Shown here piece by piece: positions 52,545 through 62,187 of a stretch of 64,000 bases of DNA. The notes beneath the pieces were generated by a model. The model was not told the origin of the DNA and ran no database searches. It saw only the letters and a list, made by a program, of their open reading frames with translations. Within the stretch, counting starts at the first letter, position 1, and each line of letters starts with the position of its first letter. Source of the stretch: Wenzhouxiangella sp042310355 (GTDB taxonomy: Bacteria; Pseudomonadota; Gammaproteobacteria; Xanthomonadales; Wenzhouxiangellaceae); contig NZ_JBHJMR010000001.1 in assembly GCF_042310355.1 (NCBI RefSeq), positions 631,453 to 695,452 on the forward strand. The letters run 5' to 3'. The translations under genes were made by a program, and so were the position numbers.

Positions 52545-52637
52545 CGATCTTTCCGTTGCGGACGCGATGCGCGAATACTGGCAGGGCTTCACGGTGCTTG
52601 CAACTGCCGGGCGTGACCCCGAAACGGCCACGAAGGG

Positions 52638-52643
52638 TATAAT
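52638..52643 (+). promoter_or_regulatory. -10 box of arginine deiminase promoter
   Basis: Consensus TATAAT 69 bp before the arcA start. The -35 candidate GTGACC (52613-52618) is 19 bp upstream, longer than ideal. A 7-bp CCCGCGG/CCGCGGG stem in the leader follows (52645-52675). Confidence 0.45.
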
Positions 52644-52711
52644 CCCGCGGCGACGCCGGGTTCGTCCCCGCGGGCCCTAGAAGCTCATACGGCAAAGGCA
52701 GATTCTTCTCC

Positions 52712-53956
52712 ATGACAATCGATATCAACGTCAACTCCGAAATCGGACCGCTCAGGACCGTGGTCGTCCACTCACCGGGCCAGGAAATCGAGAACATGAC
52801 GCCGCAGACGGCGGCCGAGGTGCTGTACGACGATATTCTCAACCTGGAACTGGCCGTCGGCGAGCACCGTCAGCTCAAGGGTGTGCTCGAGCGTGTGTGC
52901 CGCACGATCGAGCTGCACGACCTGCTGGTGGAGGTGCTGGAGGACGGCCGCGTTTGCGAAGCGCTGGTGCAGGCGCTGTGCGAATTGTTCGATTCCCCCG
53001 AGGTGCGCGACGAACTGCTCGATCTCTCGGCCGAGGACCTGGCGCGGCAGCTGGTGGTGGGCACGCCCAAGAAACCGATCAGCCTGGAGAAATTCCTGAG
53101 CCCCTCGCGTTACGCCATTCCGCCGCTACCGAATACCTTCTTCACGCGCGATGCAACGATGTGCGTCAACGACCGCATCATCATCGGCTCGATGGCCTAC
53201 CGCGCGCGCATGGCCGAGGCGCTGCTGCTCAAGGCCGTGGTTCAGTATCACCCGGACATTCACACCGGCGGTTTCTACTTCGACGGCACCGAGAACCGCA
53301 ATTCCGAGGTCACCATCGAGGGCGGCGACCTGCTGGTGATCCGCGAGGACCTGGCAGTCATCGGTTACAGCGAGCGAACCTCGCTGGCCGGCATCGACCA
53401 ATTGATGCGCTCGATCGCTTCACAGGGGCCGATCAGCAATTTCATCGTGGTCGAGATTCCCAAGACGCGGGCGACGATCCACCTGGACATGATTTTCACC
53501 ATGGTCGACCACGACAAGTGCGTGGTGTTTCCGCCCCTGATCACCGGCGCCAACCGCTCGCGCGCCTTCCACTGCGCTTTCAACGGCGGACCGGATGCGA
53601 AGATCACCGAATACCGGGACGTGCTCGGCGCGCTGTCGGCGCTGGGCGTCGACCTGGCGCCGATCAATTGCGGCGGTGAACAGGAGTTCCACCAGGAGCG
53701 CGAGCAGTGGGCCAGCGGGGCCAATTTCTTCGCCTTCGGCCCGGGCCAGATCCTGGGCTACCGGCACAATCGCTATACCGTCGAGGCGCTCTCGGGCGCC
53801 GGATTCAACGTCGTCGATGCGCCCGAGTTGATTGAGGGCAAGCGCACGATCGGCCCGGACGAGCGTGTCGTGGTGACGATCGGCGGCGCGGAGCTCTCGC
53901 GCGGCGGCGGCGGCTGCCGGTGCATGACCATGCCGGTCGCGCGCGGTCCCGTCTGA
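52712..53956 (+). CDS. arcA: Arginine deiminase
   Basis: 414-aa enzyme hydrolysing arginine to citrulline and ammonia. Catalytic residues are in place: FTRD (144-147), EGGD (203-206), H257 in HLDMIFTMVD and the nucleophile C404 in GGCRCMTMP. Length is normal. No ornithine carbamoyltransferase, carbamate kinase or arcD antiporter is adjacent, so the usual ATP-yielding pathway is not encoded here. It is divergent from the permease; a cytochrome operon follows after 106 bp. Confidence 0.95.
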   Translation: MTIDINVNSEIGPLRTVVVHSPGQEIENMTPQTAAEVLYDDILNLELAVGEHRQLKGVLERVCRTIELHDLLVEVLEDGRVCEALVQALCELFDSPEVRDELLDLSAEDLARQLVVGTPKKPISLEKFLSPSRYAIPPLPNTFFTRDATMCVNDRIIIGSMAYRARMAEALLLKAVVQYHPDIHTGGFYFDGTENRNSEVTIEGGDLLVIREDLAVIGYSERTSLAGIDQLMRSIASQGPISNFIVVEIPKTRATIHLDMIFTMVDHDKCVVFPPLITGANRSRAFHCAFNGGPDAKITEYRDVLGALSALGVDLAPINCGGEQEFHQEREQWASGANFFAFGPGQILGYRHNRYTVEALSGAGFNVVDAPELIEGKRTIGPDERVVVTIGGAELSRGGGGCRCMTMPVARGPV

Positions 53957-54062
53957 TACCGGGCCCGATATTGACGCCGATCAAGGTCGCACTTGAACGG
54001 GCGTGACAATCTGCCATCATGGAAGTGTGGGATTCGCCGCTTGATCGTAGAGGGAGCGCGGC

Positions 54063-55040
54063 ATGGCAGGGACATCGAAACGTAGCTCGAGCATTCACCG
54101 GTACGCGCTGAGTCTCGGCGCAGCGGTCGGCGGCGGCTTGCTGTTGATGGTGGCTGCAAGCCTGGCTGCACCGGGCGAGGATGGCGCTGCGGCCGTTTCC
54201 GACGACGCCCGAGCCTGCCTCGTCTGCCACGGGCCCAACGCCTCGCGGCCGGCCGATGACATCCTGCACTCGAGCCACGCGGTGCTTTTCGGTGACGGCG
54301 GGCAGGCCTGCGCGGCCTGTCACGGGCCCAGCCGGGACCACTTTTCGGTCAATGAAGACGGCTCCCGGCCGCTGCCGGATCGATCCTTCGGCGATGCCGA
54401 TGCGCCGGAAGCGGCCAACGCGACCTGCATGAACTGTCACGCCGCCCAGGTCGGGCCGCACTGGAGCGGCAGCGTGCACGAGTTCGAGGAGCTGGCCTGC
54501 ACGGATTGCCACGCGGTCCACGAGCGGGAAGGGGATCCGGCGCTCGACCCCGATCGCCAGGTTTCCGCCTGTTTCGACTGTCACCAGCGCGAGCGCGCCG
54601 AGTTTCAGCGCCCGCACCGCCACCCCGTCAGCGGCAGCGCCTTGGCTTCGGATACTGGTTTGTTGACCTGCAGCGACTGCCACGCCCCGCACGGCAACGT
54701 GTCGGCAGCAAGTCTCAATCAAGCCACGCTCAACGAAACCTGCTATGACTGCCATGCGGAGTTGCGAGGCCCCTTCCTGTGGGAGCACGCGCCGGTCAGG
54801 GAGGACTGCAGCAGCTGCCATCTGCCGCACGGTGGCATCCACGATGCCCTGTTGCGCCAGCGTCCGCCGCAGCTTTGCCAGCAGTGTCACCTGGCACAGT
54901 TCCATCCCAGCACGGTGCGAAGCGGTAGTGGATTGCCGCCGCGCGGCGCCGATCCCAACCTGCTCGGCCAGTCCTGCATGAATTGCCACAGCGCGGTGCA
55001 CGGCTCCAATCACCCGTCGTCGCCCGGGTTGACGCGTTAG
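54063..55040 (+). CDS. Decaheme c-type cytochrome, MtrA/DmsE family
   Basis: 325-aa periplasmic cytochrome. An N-terminal export helix (about residues 14-36) is followed by exactly ten CxxCH haem sites (C52, C83, C122, C146, C170, C203, C227, C249, C272, C305). This haem number and length match MtrA/DmsE/PioA proteins, which sit inside an outer-membrane barrel and carry electrons across the envelope. The MtrB-type barrel gene starts 5 bp downstream. No outer-surface MtrC/OmcA cytochrome is encoded nearby. It is near-certain as a decaheme; the direction of electron flow is unknown. Confidence 0.93.
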   Translation: MAGTSKRSSSIHRYALSLGAAVGGGLLLMVAASLAAPGEDGAAAVSDDARACLVCHGPNASRPADDILHSSHAVLFGDGGQACAACHGPSRDHFSVNEDGSRPLPDRSFGDADAPEAANATCMNCHAAQVGPHWSGSVHEFEELACTDCHAVHEREGDPALDPDRQVSACFDCHQRERAEFQRPHRHPVSGSALASDTGLLTCSDCHAPHGNVSAASLNQATLNETCYDCHAELRGPFLWEHAPVREDCSSCHLPHGGIHDALLRQRPPQLCQQCHLAQFHPSTVRSGSGLPPRGADPNLLGQSCMNCHSAVHGSNHPSSPGLTR

Positions 55041-55045
55041 CGGTC

Positions 55046-57262
55046 ATGAATCGAGTCTCGAGATCAGCCCTGCTCGCCGCCTGCCTGCTCGCCTCGGCCG
55101 CAGCGGAACCGGTGTTCGGCCAGGCGCCTCGCCTGTTCGGCCACATCGATCTCGGCCTGGCCTGGCTGGAGGACGAATCGGGGCTCTTCGGGCGCTATTC
55201 CGGGCTCGACGAGCAAGGCTTCGCGCCGCTGCTTTCGTTTTCGCTCAAGTACCAGGGTGAACGACCCGAGGACTGGCGATGGCGCCTGGATGGCGCCCGG
55301 CTCGGCCTCGACTCGAGACGGCTGAGCGTGCGCGCCGACCGCGCCGGGCGCCAGTCCGTCTTGCTGTCCTGGCGCGAGCTGCCGGGCTGGACGCTGTCCG
55401 GCGGTCGCACGCCGTTCTCGCTCGACTCGACCGGTCGGCACGTCTTGCCGGGCGACTGGCAGGGCCAGCAGACCACGGCCGGGATCTCCGATCCGGCGGC
55501 TGCGCTGAACGCCGTCGAAATCCGCTCGCGGCGCCAACGCCTCGACCTCGGGTTCCGACAGCGATTTCGCGATCGCTGGCGCGTCGAAGTCGACGCCAGC
55601 GAAGAGCATCGCGATGGCAACCGGATCATTGGCGCGATTTTCGGCTACACCGGGGGCAATCCAAGGGGCATGCTTCTTCCCGCGGTGGTCGACGATCGCA
55701 CGCAGCGTATCGAGAGCCGTCTCACCTACAGCGATCCCGGCGGCCACCAGATGGGCCTGGCCTGGTCCAGCTCCTTCTACCGCAACGCACGCGATTCGCT
55801 GACGTTCGACAACCCCTTCGCCGCTCATCCCCAGTGGGCGCCGGGGACGGGCCACCCCGACGGATCGGGTCGCCTGGCCGATTATCCGGACAACACGGCG
55901 CATCAATTGCGGGCCTTCGGTGCCTGGAAGCTGGGACGGCGTGCCCGACTCGGCGCTGACCTGGCGTTCGGCTCCATGCGGCAGAACGACCTGCTGCTTC
56001 CCTACACGGCCAATCCCCGACTGGCGGTCGACGAGCCCCTGCCGGTCTCGCGGCTCGATGCCGAGATGCGCACGACCCTGGGCAATGTCCGACTGGTCAC
56101 GCCCTGGACCGATCGCGGCAACCTGGTGATCAACTACCGGTTCGATGAACGCGACAATCGCACGCCGTCGCTCGCCTGGCGCATCGTCGGCGCCGATTCT
56201 CAGGACCAGCGTGCGCCGGAGGAGACCCGGATCAATCTGCCCTACAGCCTGCGCAGTCAGACCCTGGATTTCGACAGTCGCTGGCGCCTGGCCGGCAGCC
56301 AGCGACTGGTCGCGGGGCTCGGCTTCAAGCGTGAAGACCGTGACGATTTCGCCGAGGTTGCGCAGTTCGACGAGTGGGGTGGCGAGCTGGGTTGGCGAGG
56401 ACGGCTCGGGCGCGCCGTTCGTCTGCGCGTCGACGCCGAACACGCCGTCCGCCGTTTCGACGAATACCAGGGCCGGGCGCCTTACCGCGCCGGGCGTTTG
56501 CCGGGCAGCGTGGAACCGGACGACTTCGAGAATCATCCGGAATTGCGCAAGTACAACGTCGCCGATCGCGATCGCTCCGGCATCCGGCTGCGCATGGATA
56601 CTCAGCCCACGCAGCGCCTGAGCCTGGGCCTGAGTGCAGGCTACAACCGCGACGACTACGACGATTCGCGCTTCGGGCTCGAGGGCGCCGAAGCCCGCAC
56701 GATCAGCGCCGACCTGGGTTGGCAACTCGCAGACCGGGTCAGCCTCTCGGGCCTGGTCTCAAGCGACCGCTACGAGGCGGAACAGTCCGGCCGCGACTGG
56801 CCGGGTTTCGCGCCGCAACTGGCCTTCGATCCGACCAGAAACTGGTGGGCCAGCCACGATGACCGCGTCGAGACCTCCAGCCTGTCGCTGGAGTGGCGGG
56901 AGTCCGCGCCCGCCCGGCGGGCCCTCGCGATGTTCGGGTTCGACGCCAGCGTGGACCTGGGTGCGGACCTGGTCCACGTGCGTGCGCGCAGCGATATCGA
57001 TGTCCGCGCGGCCGAAGGACTATCGGTCGAGCCCCTGCCGGAAGTCTCGAGCCGACGCCGGGCCTGGGCCGCCTGGGCGCGCGTACAGCTGCCCGACGGC
57101 TGGCGCCTTCAGTTGCGCGTCGAGCACGAGCGCTATCGCGCCCGTGATTTTGCCCACGACGAGATCGATATCGACAGCGTGGCCAACATCCTGTTGCTGG
57201 GCCAGCCGGCGCCGGACTACTCGTTGACCGCCGTGCTGGCGACCCTGCGCTATCGGTTCTGA
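55046..57262 (+). CDS. MtrB/PioB family outer membrane porin
   Basis: 738-aa predicted outer-membrane barrel. A signal peptide (ending AAA, about residue 20) is followed by alternating amphipathic beta strands throughout and a C-terminal strand ending RYRF with a terminal aromatic residue. No cysteine is visible in the mature protein, unlike Shewanella MtrB, which has a CxxC. The ATG at 55046 is chosen because the signal peptide starts there. It forms a two-gene operon with the decaheme cytochrome and should sheath it. It is convergent with the cytochrome b5 gene, 19 bp apart. Confidence 0.9.
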   Translation: MNRVSRSALLAACLLASAAAEPVFGQAPRLFGHIDLGLAWLEDESGLFGRYSGLDEQGFAPLLSFSLKYQGERPEDWRWRLDGARLGLDSRRLSVRADRAGRQSVLLSWRELPGWTLSGGRTPFSLDSTGRHVLPGDWQGQQTTAGISDPAAALNAVEIRSRRQRLDLGFRQRFRDRWRVEVDASEEHRDGNRIIGAIFGYTGGNPRGMLLPAVVDDRTQRIESRLTYSDPGGHQMGLAWSSSFYRNARDSLTFDNPFAAHPQWAPGTGHPDGSGRLADYPDNTAHQLRAFGAWKLGRRARLGADLAFGSMRQNDLLLPYTANPRLAVDEPLPVSRLDAEMRTTLGNVRLVTPWTDRGNLVINYRFDERDNRTPSLAWRIVGADSQDQRAPEETRINLPYSLRSQTLDFDSRWRLAGSQRLVAGLGFKREDRDDFAEVAQFDEWGGELGWRGRLGRAVRLRVDAEHAVRRFDEYQGRAPYRAGRLPGSVEPDDFENHPELRKYNVADRDRSGIRLRMDTQPTQRLSLGLSAGYNRDDYDDSRFGLEGAEARTISADLGWQLADRVSLSGLVSSDRYEAEQSGRDWPGFAPQLAFDPTRNWWASHDDRVETSSLSLEWRESAPARRALAMFGFDASVDLGADLVHVRARSDIDVRAAEGLSVEPLPEVSSRRRAWAAWARVQLPDGWRLQLRVEHERYRARDFAHDEIDIDSVANILLLGQPAPDYSLTAVLATLRYRF

Positions 57263-57281
57263 CTCGTCAGCCTGCGTTTTC

Positions 57282-57659
57282 TCAGTCTCCGTTTTCCATG
57301 AGTTCCCCGAGCAGATACTGTTCGGCCATCTGCCAGGCCCGCTCGGAGTGGTCGCGCCCGTAGCCCTTGGTGCGCATGCCCTCGGTTGCTTCCTTGCCGC
57401 ACCAGGGCTCGAGCACTTCCGGCGGCGTGGGGTGTTGTTCGATATAGTCGGTGAAGTCGTAGACTTTGCCCTCGATGGCCATCCAGCAGTCGTCGATGGT
57501 GGCGTGCTCGGCCACTTCGGCCAGGGTGTAGGTCGAATCTCCGTCCGACTCGTGCGAACCGGAACCGGCCCGGGCGGTGGGCGTGAGCGCATCGAGCGCG
57601 GCAATGGTCAGGATCGAGGCCCAGAAGGCGACAAAGATCGTGTAGACAAGCTGTTTCAT
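57282..57659 (-). CDS. Membrane-anchored periplasmic cytochrome b5-domain protein
   Basis: 125-aa protein. An N-terminal membrane helix or signal (about residues 1-30) is followed by a cytochrome b5-like domain (about 43-115). The first haem ligand is in EQHPTPPEVLEPW, where the common HPGG reads HPTP, as in a bacterial b5 subgroup. The second ligand candidate is the His in GRDHSERAW. Its start overlaps the ferric-reductase-like gene by 4 bp. It probably takes electrons from that membrane protein in the periplasm. Confidence 0.82.
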   Translation of the reverse strand: MKQLVYTIFVAFWASILTIAALDALTPTARAGSGSHESDGDSTYTLAEVAEHATIDDCWMAIEGKVYDFTDYIEQHPTPPEVLEPWCGKEATEGMRTKGYGRDHSERAWQMAEQYLLGELMENGD

Positions 57660-58966
57660 AGCAGCTGAAACTCCTCGGTGTGGATTCTGGATGCGGGTAT
57701 CCCCGCGCGGGCGGCGTGTTGCCGGATCAGGGCGTTGAGCGGCTCGGGGCCGCAGATATAGACCATGCGTTGAGCGAAATCGGGGCAGGTCTCATGCAGG
57801 TAGTCCATTGACACCGGGCCCTCGCGGTAAAAGTAATGGATGTGAAACTCGAAGCCTTCGAGCTTGCCGGCCAGTTCCCGCAGCTCTTCGGAAAAAATTT
57901 CTCGCGGCGGGTCCTGCACGCAGAAGATCAGGCGGGCGTCGGCGCTTTCCCCGCGCCGCAAAAGGTGGCGCATGCGCGCGAGAAAGGGCGTGACGCCGAT
58001 GCCGCCGGCAACCCAAAGCTCGGGTTCTCGCACCGTGTCGGGTGAGAGAAAGAAGCGTCCGTAGGGGCCTTCCACGCGTGCGCGCGTGCCGGGCCGCACG
58101 GTCTGCGCGGCCCGGCTGGCATCGCCCAGCGCCTTGATCGCCACGCGCAGCTGGTCCTCGTCGGGCGAGGAAGAGAGCGTGTAGGGGTGCTCCTCGCCGC
58201 GGCCGGCCTCCAGCGATTCATCCTCGAGCGTGAGATAGATGAAATTGCCGGCGTCATGGCGTAGCGCCCGGCCCTGCGGCGCCAGGCTGATTTCCACCAC
58301 GTTGTTGGTTGCCGCGGCCACGTCGCTGACGGTGTATTCGATTCGCCCGATGCGCCGGGAGAACACGAAGCGCCAGCCCACGGCGCCGACCGCGAGCAGC
58401 GCCAGGGTGGACCACAGCGCGATGTCGAGCCACTGGGGCAGGCCGCGCGAGAGCCAGAAATTGTGCAGCAAGGCCAGCGCCACGGCCGGTCCGGCGAGGC
58501 GGTGGACTTTCTTCCAGCGCTCGTAGCGGGGGTGGCCGAAAAACGAGAAACTCGGCGCCAGGAAGATCATCATCAGGACCAGCGCCGCCCAGCCGCTCCA
58601 GCTGCCGAGATCCGACAATGGCGGGAAAAGGGTGTTGGTCGCCGCCGAGACGCTCGCGCCGGCGGCTGAAAAAGCCAGCAGGAGCGGATGGAGAAGCAGA
58701 AGGATCAACGACCAGGCGCCGAGCAGGTGGTGCGTCTGCCACAGCCGGGTCAGCCCGCCGAAGGGGCGGTCGAAGCCCGGCACGCGGGCGCTGAGTATCG
58801 CGGCCAGCAGCAGCATCGACAAACCGGCCACACCCGTCAGCCGACCGGCAGTGTTGAGCAGGGCAGTAGTCGAGGCGAGGTCACTTGCTTTCAGGTTGAT
58901 GATGAACAGCAGTGAAGGCAGCAGCGCCGCCAGCCATACCAGGCGGTGAGCGGATCTGGCCGACAT
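57656..58966 (-). CDS. Ferric-reductase-like transmembrane flavocytochrome
   Basis: 436-aa protein. It has a six-helix ferric-reductase-like membrane domain (about residues 8-205). Paired histidines in TRLWQTHHLLG and LLLLHP, plus WKKVHRLAG and ALLHNFW, suggest two b haems. A cytosolic FAD/NAD(P)H domain follows, with HPYTLSSSP for flavin and VAGGIGVTPF and YICGPEPLN for the nucleotide. It should move electrons from NAD(P)H across the inner membrane. GAGGAGG precedes the ATG at 58966. It is operonic with the cytochrome b5 gene and divergent from the amidohydrolases. Confidence 0.9.
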   Translation of the reverse strand: MSARSAHRLVWLAALLPSLLFIINLKASDLASTTALLNTAGRLTGVAGLSMLLLAAILSARVPGFDRPFGGLTRLWQTHHLLGAWSLILLLLHPLLLAFSAAGASVSAATNTLFPPLSDLGSWSGWAALVLMMIFLAPSFSFFGHPRYERWKKVHRLAGPAVALALLHNFWLSRGLPQWLDIALWSTLALLAVGAVGWRFVFSRRIGRIEYTVSDVAAATNNVVEISLAPQGRALRHDAGNFIYLTLEDESLEAGRGEEHPYTLSSSPDEDQLRVAIKALGDASRAAQTVRPGTRARVEGPYGRFFLSPDTVREPELWVAGGIGVTPFLARMRHLLRRGESADARLIFCVQDPPREIFSEELRELAGKLEGFEFHIHYFYREGPVSMDYLHETCPDFAQRMVYICGPEPLNALIRQHAARAGIPASRIHTEEFQLL

Positions 58967-59089
58967 GCAGTACCTCCTCGAGAATCGACGGAATTCGCTG
59001 CAGACCAATGTAGCAGAGCGAGGGGCGTCCTTGCTTCCCCGGCAGCAAGCGGTATACCTTTACGCTTCTTTTGCCGAGGGGAAGTCGCC

Positions 59090-60733
59090 TTGTTCCGAAT
59101 CATGATACTTGTTGCCGCGCTGTTCGTGCAGGCCGCGCCCCGGGCCGAGGAGCCGGTGCTGCGCCAAGCCGTGCCCGGCGTGCACGCCTTGACCGGCGTG
59201 ACCCTGGTAACGGCGCCGGGCGAGCGTGTCAGCAACGGTACGATCGTTGTGCGCGACGGCATCATCGAAGCCGTCGGCGCCGACGTGGCGGTTCCCGCCG
59301 ACGCCCGGGTGCATGAATTCGACCCCGAAGAGGGCGAGGTTCGCGTGTATCCCGGGCTGATCGATGCCTACGTCCCGATCGCCTTTTCCGGCGAAAGCGA
59401 CGGGGATGCCGATGAAGACGAGGAGACGGACACGCTTCGACCCGGCCAGTACCCGCATCCGCTCGTCACGCCCGCGCGCCGCCTGGATTCGAAACGGTGG
59501 CCGGCGGAGCGGATCCAGGGCTTGCGTCGCGCCGGGTTCACCACCGCGGCAGTGGCCCCCGACAAGGGCTTGTTCCGCGGCTACAGCGCGCTGGTCAACC
59601 TGGGCGAGGGTGGCCTGGCCGACAACCTGATCGAGCCGGCGATGTTCCAGCACCTGTCCCTGGGCGCGACGACTTCGGGTCGGCAGTTCCCCAATTCACG
59701 CATGGGCTCAGTCGCCCTCCTGCGTCAGGTCATGATCGATGCGCAGTGGCAGGTACGGGCTAGAGCGGCCTGGGCCCGCAACCCGGCGCAGCCGAGGCCG
59801 ACGTTCCTCGAGGACATCGAGGCGCTCGAGCCGGTTTTCGACGGCCGGCGTTCGCTCGTGATCGAGTCGAGCGACATGCTCGACAGCCTGCGCGCCGCGC
59901 GCGTGGCCGGCGAGTTCGAGCTCGAACCCTGGCTGGTGGGTCACGGCCGCGAGTACCAGCGCCTCGACAGCCTGGCCGAGACCGGCCTGGGCCAGATCCT
60001 GCCGCTGGATTTTCCCGAGCCACCCGACGTGGACGGCAGCGAGCGCGATATCTCCCTGCACGAGCTTCGGCACTGGCAGCTCGCGCCGGAGAACCCGCAG
60101 CGGGTGATGGAGGCCGGCCTTCCGGTCGTTTTCACCAGCCATCCGCACGGCAGCGCGGATGCCATTTTCGCCAATCTCGCGCGCGCCATCGAGCGAGGTC
60201 TCGACCCCGAGCGGGCGCTGGCGGCGCTGACCACGGGTCCGGCCGAAATGCTGGGCATCGGCGACCGGGCAGGGCGGCTCGCACCCGGCTACATGGCGAA
60301 TTTCCTGGTGGTCGAGGAAGAACTCTTCGTCGAATCGCCGGCGCTGCGAGAAGTCTGGATCGACGGGCGCCAGCACATCCTGCGCGAGCTCGAGCCGCCC
60401 GAGATCGAACCGGCCGGCAGTTGGGATCTGACCCTGGTGGTGACCGGCATGGGCAACATGGATGCCGTGCTCGAGCTCGAAGGCGAGGCGCCGACCCTGT
60501 CGGGCACGCTCAAGGTCATGGGCAGTTCAGTTCCCCTGGCCGAGGCGCGTGTCTCGGGCAGCCGCCTGGACGTGCGCATCGACGGCGCGCGGCTGGGCAT
60601 GCCCGGCGCGATTACGTTCTACATGGACATCGAGGACGAGCGCGGAAGAGGCAGCGGCTCGAGCCCGCAGGGAGAGTTCGAAGTGCGCGGACGACGCGGC
60701 AGCGACCCGGACGACAAGGAGGGCACGGCATGA
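59090..60733 (+). CDS. Secreted amidohydrolase-fold protein 1 (degenerate metal site)
   Basis: 547-aa exported protein of the imidazolonepropionase-like amidohydrolase group with an extra C-terminal beta-rich domain (about residues 440-545). The strand that normally ends in HxH reads YPGLIDAYVPIAF, so the first metal ligands are missing. Later TSHPHG and LAPGYMANFLV segments remain. The TTG at 59090 has GAGGGG about 9 nt upstream and gives a proper signal peptide; the ATG at 59102 is the alternative. It overlaps the next gene by 4 bp. Confidence 0.8.
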   Translation: MFRIMILVAALFVQAAPRAEEPVLRQAVPGVHALTGVTLVTAPGERVSNGTIVVRDGIIEAVGADVAVPADARVHEFDPEEGEVRVYPGLIDAYVPIAFSGESDGDADEDEETDTLRPGQYPHPLVTPARRLDSKRWPAERIQGLRRAGFTTAAVAPDKGLFRGYSALVNLGEGGLADNLIEPAMFQHLSLGATTSGRQFPNSRMGSVALLRQVMIDAQWQVRARAAWARNPAQPRPTFLEDIEALEPVFDGRRSLVIESSDMLDSLRAARVAGEFELEPWLVGHGREYQRLDSLAETGLGQILPLDFPEPPDVDGSERDISLHELRHWQLAPENPQRVMEAGLPVVFTSHPHGSADAIFANLARAIERGLDPERALAALTTGPAEMLGIGDRAGRLAPGYMANFLVVEEELFVESPALREVWIDGRQHILRELEPPEIEPAGSWDLTLVVTGMGNMDAVLELEGEAPTLSGTLKVMGSSVPLAEARVSGSRLDVRIDGARLGMPGAITFYMDIEDERGRGSGSSPQGEFEVRGRRGSDPDDKEGTA

Positions 60734-62187
60734 AGAGACCGACCGAATTACTGACCGCTGCGGCCCTGCTGCTTTGCGCACTAACGGCGCAGGCATACGA
60801 CATCGAGGCCTGGAACAGCTCGCTGCCCGATCAGCCCGACGCCGTGGTGATCCGCAACGCCACGGTCTGGACCGCCGGCGAAGCCGGGATCCTCGAAGAC
60901 ACCGACGTACTGATCCGGCGCGGTCGCATCGCGGGTGTGGGACAGGACCTGCGCGCACCCGGTGATGCCGTCGAGATCGACGCGGCCGGTCGCCACGTCA
61001 CGCCGGGCCTGATCGACGCCCACTCGCACGCGGCGATGGTCGGCGGCGTCAACGAGTCCTCGCTGATCAGCACGGCCATGGTGCGCGTGGGCGATGTCAT
61101 CGACGCCGACTCGATCAATATCTACCGGCAGATGGCCGGCGGACTGACCGCCATGCACCTGATGCACGGTTCGGCCAACGCGATCGGCGGCCAGAACATC
61201 ATCGTCAAGCTGCGCTGGGGCGCGGATCCGGAAGAAATGATCGTCGAGGGCCAGCCGGGCGTGATCAAGTTCGCCCTGGGCGAGAACCCCAAGCAGAGCA
61301 ACTGGCAGCCGGACACGCCGCGCTACCCCGACAGCCGCCAGGGCGTGAACCAGATCATCGACGAGAAGTTCCAGCAGGCCGAGGCGTATCGGCGGCGGCA
61401 CGCTCAAGATCGCGGCCGCAATGCAGTACCGCCGCGCCGCGACCTGGAAATGGAAACCCTGCTGGAGATCATCGACGGCAACATCCACGTGCACTCGCAC
61501 GGCTACCGCGCCGACGAGTTCATCGCGCTGCTGCGCACGGCCGAGCGCCACGACTTCCGCATCAAGGCGCTGCACCACGTGCTCGAGGGCTACAAGGTGG
61601 CCGACGAGCTAGTCGAGCACGGCGCCGCCGCCTCGACCTTTTCGGACTGGTACGGTTTCAAGTACGAGGCGCGCGACGCCATTCCCTACAACGCCGCCCT
61701 GATGCACGAGCGCGGCGTGCTCACCAGCGTCAACTCCGACAATCCCGAGCTGGCGCGGCGGATGAACATCGAGGCGGCCAAGTCCGTGCGCTACGGCGGC
61801 ATGGACGAGCACGAGGCCCTGAAGCTGGTCACCGCCAACCCGGCGGCGCAGCTGGGCCTGGCCGATCGCATCGGCCGGGTGGTCGAGGATCTCGATGCCG
61901 ATCTCGTCATCTGGAGCGGCCATCCCCTGTCGGTGACCAGCCGCGTCGACCAGACCTGGATCGACGGCCGGCGCTACTTCGACCGCCAGCGCGATCTCGA
62001 GGCGCGCGAAGCCTGGGAAGACGAGCGCCAGCGCCTGATCGAGCTGGTCCGCAGCGAGAGCGAGCCGCAAGAAGCGCCCGAAACCGAAGCGGTGCCGGAG
62101 GCCGACGGCGAGCCGGAGTCCGAGGACGCCGATCCCGAACCGGGGCTCGAAGCCCTGAGACGCCTGCTGGGAGGAGCCCGCTCATGA
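60730..62187 (+). CDS. Secreted amidohydrolase 2 (intact metal site)
   Basis: 485-aa exported amidohydrolase. A signal peptide (ending AQA) is followed by the metal-binding HxH in TPGLIDAHSHAAM. Further His ligands are in IHVHSHGY and ALHHVLEG, and the Asp in TSVNSDNPEL. This is the only one of the three tandem copies with a full set of ligands, so it probably supplies catalysis. The C-terminal about 40 residues are Glu/Pro-rich and low in complexity. The substrate is unknown. The start and stop each overlap the neighbouring genes by 4 bp. Confidence 0.87.
   Translation: MKRPTELLTAAALLLCALTAQAYDIEAWNSSLPDQPDAVVIRNATVWTAGEAGILEDTDVLIRRGRIAGVGQDLRAPGDAVEIDAAGRHVTPGLIDAHSHAAMVGGVNESSLISTAMVRVGDVIDADSINIYRQMAGGLTAMHLMHGSANAIGGQNIIVKLRWGADPEEMIVEGQPGVIKFALGENPKQSNWQPDTPRYPDSRQGVNQIIDEKFQQAEAYRRRHAQDRGRNAVPPRRDLEMETLLEIIDGNIHVHSHGYRADEFIALLRTAERHDFRIKALHHVLEGYKVADELVEHGAAASTFSDWYGFKYEARDAIPYNAALMHERGVLTSVNSDNPELARRMNIEAAKSVRYGGMDEHEALKLVTANPAAQLGLADRIGRVVEDLDADLVIWSGHPLSVTSRVDQTWIDGRRYFDRQRDLEAREAWEDERQRLIELVRSESEPQEAPETEAVPEADGEPESEDADPEPGLEALRRLLGGARS

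Noticed and set aside
54063..55040. Decaheme cytochrome as part of a DMSO reductase (dmsE) cluster
   Set aside because: No DmsA/DmsB molybdoenzyme genes are adjacent, so only the MtrA/DmsE family name is used.
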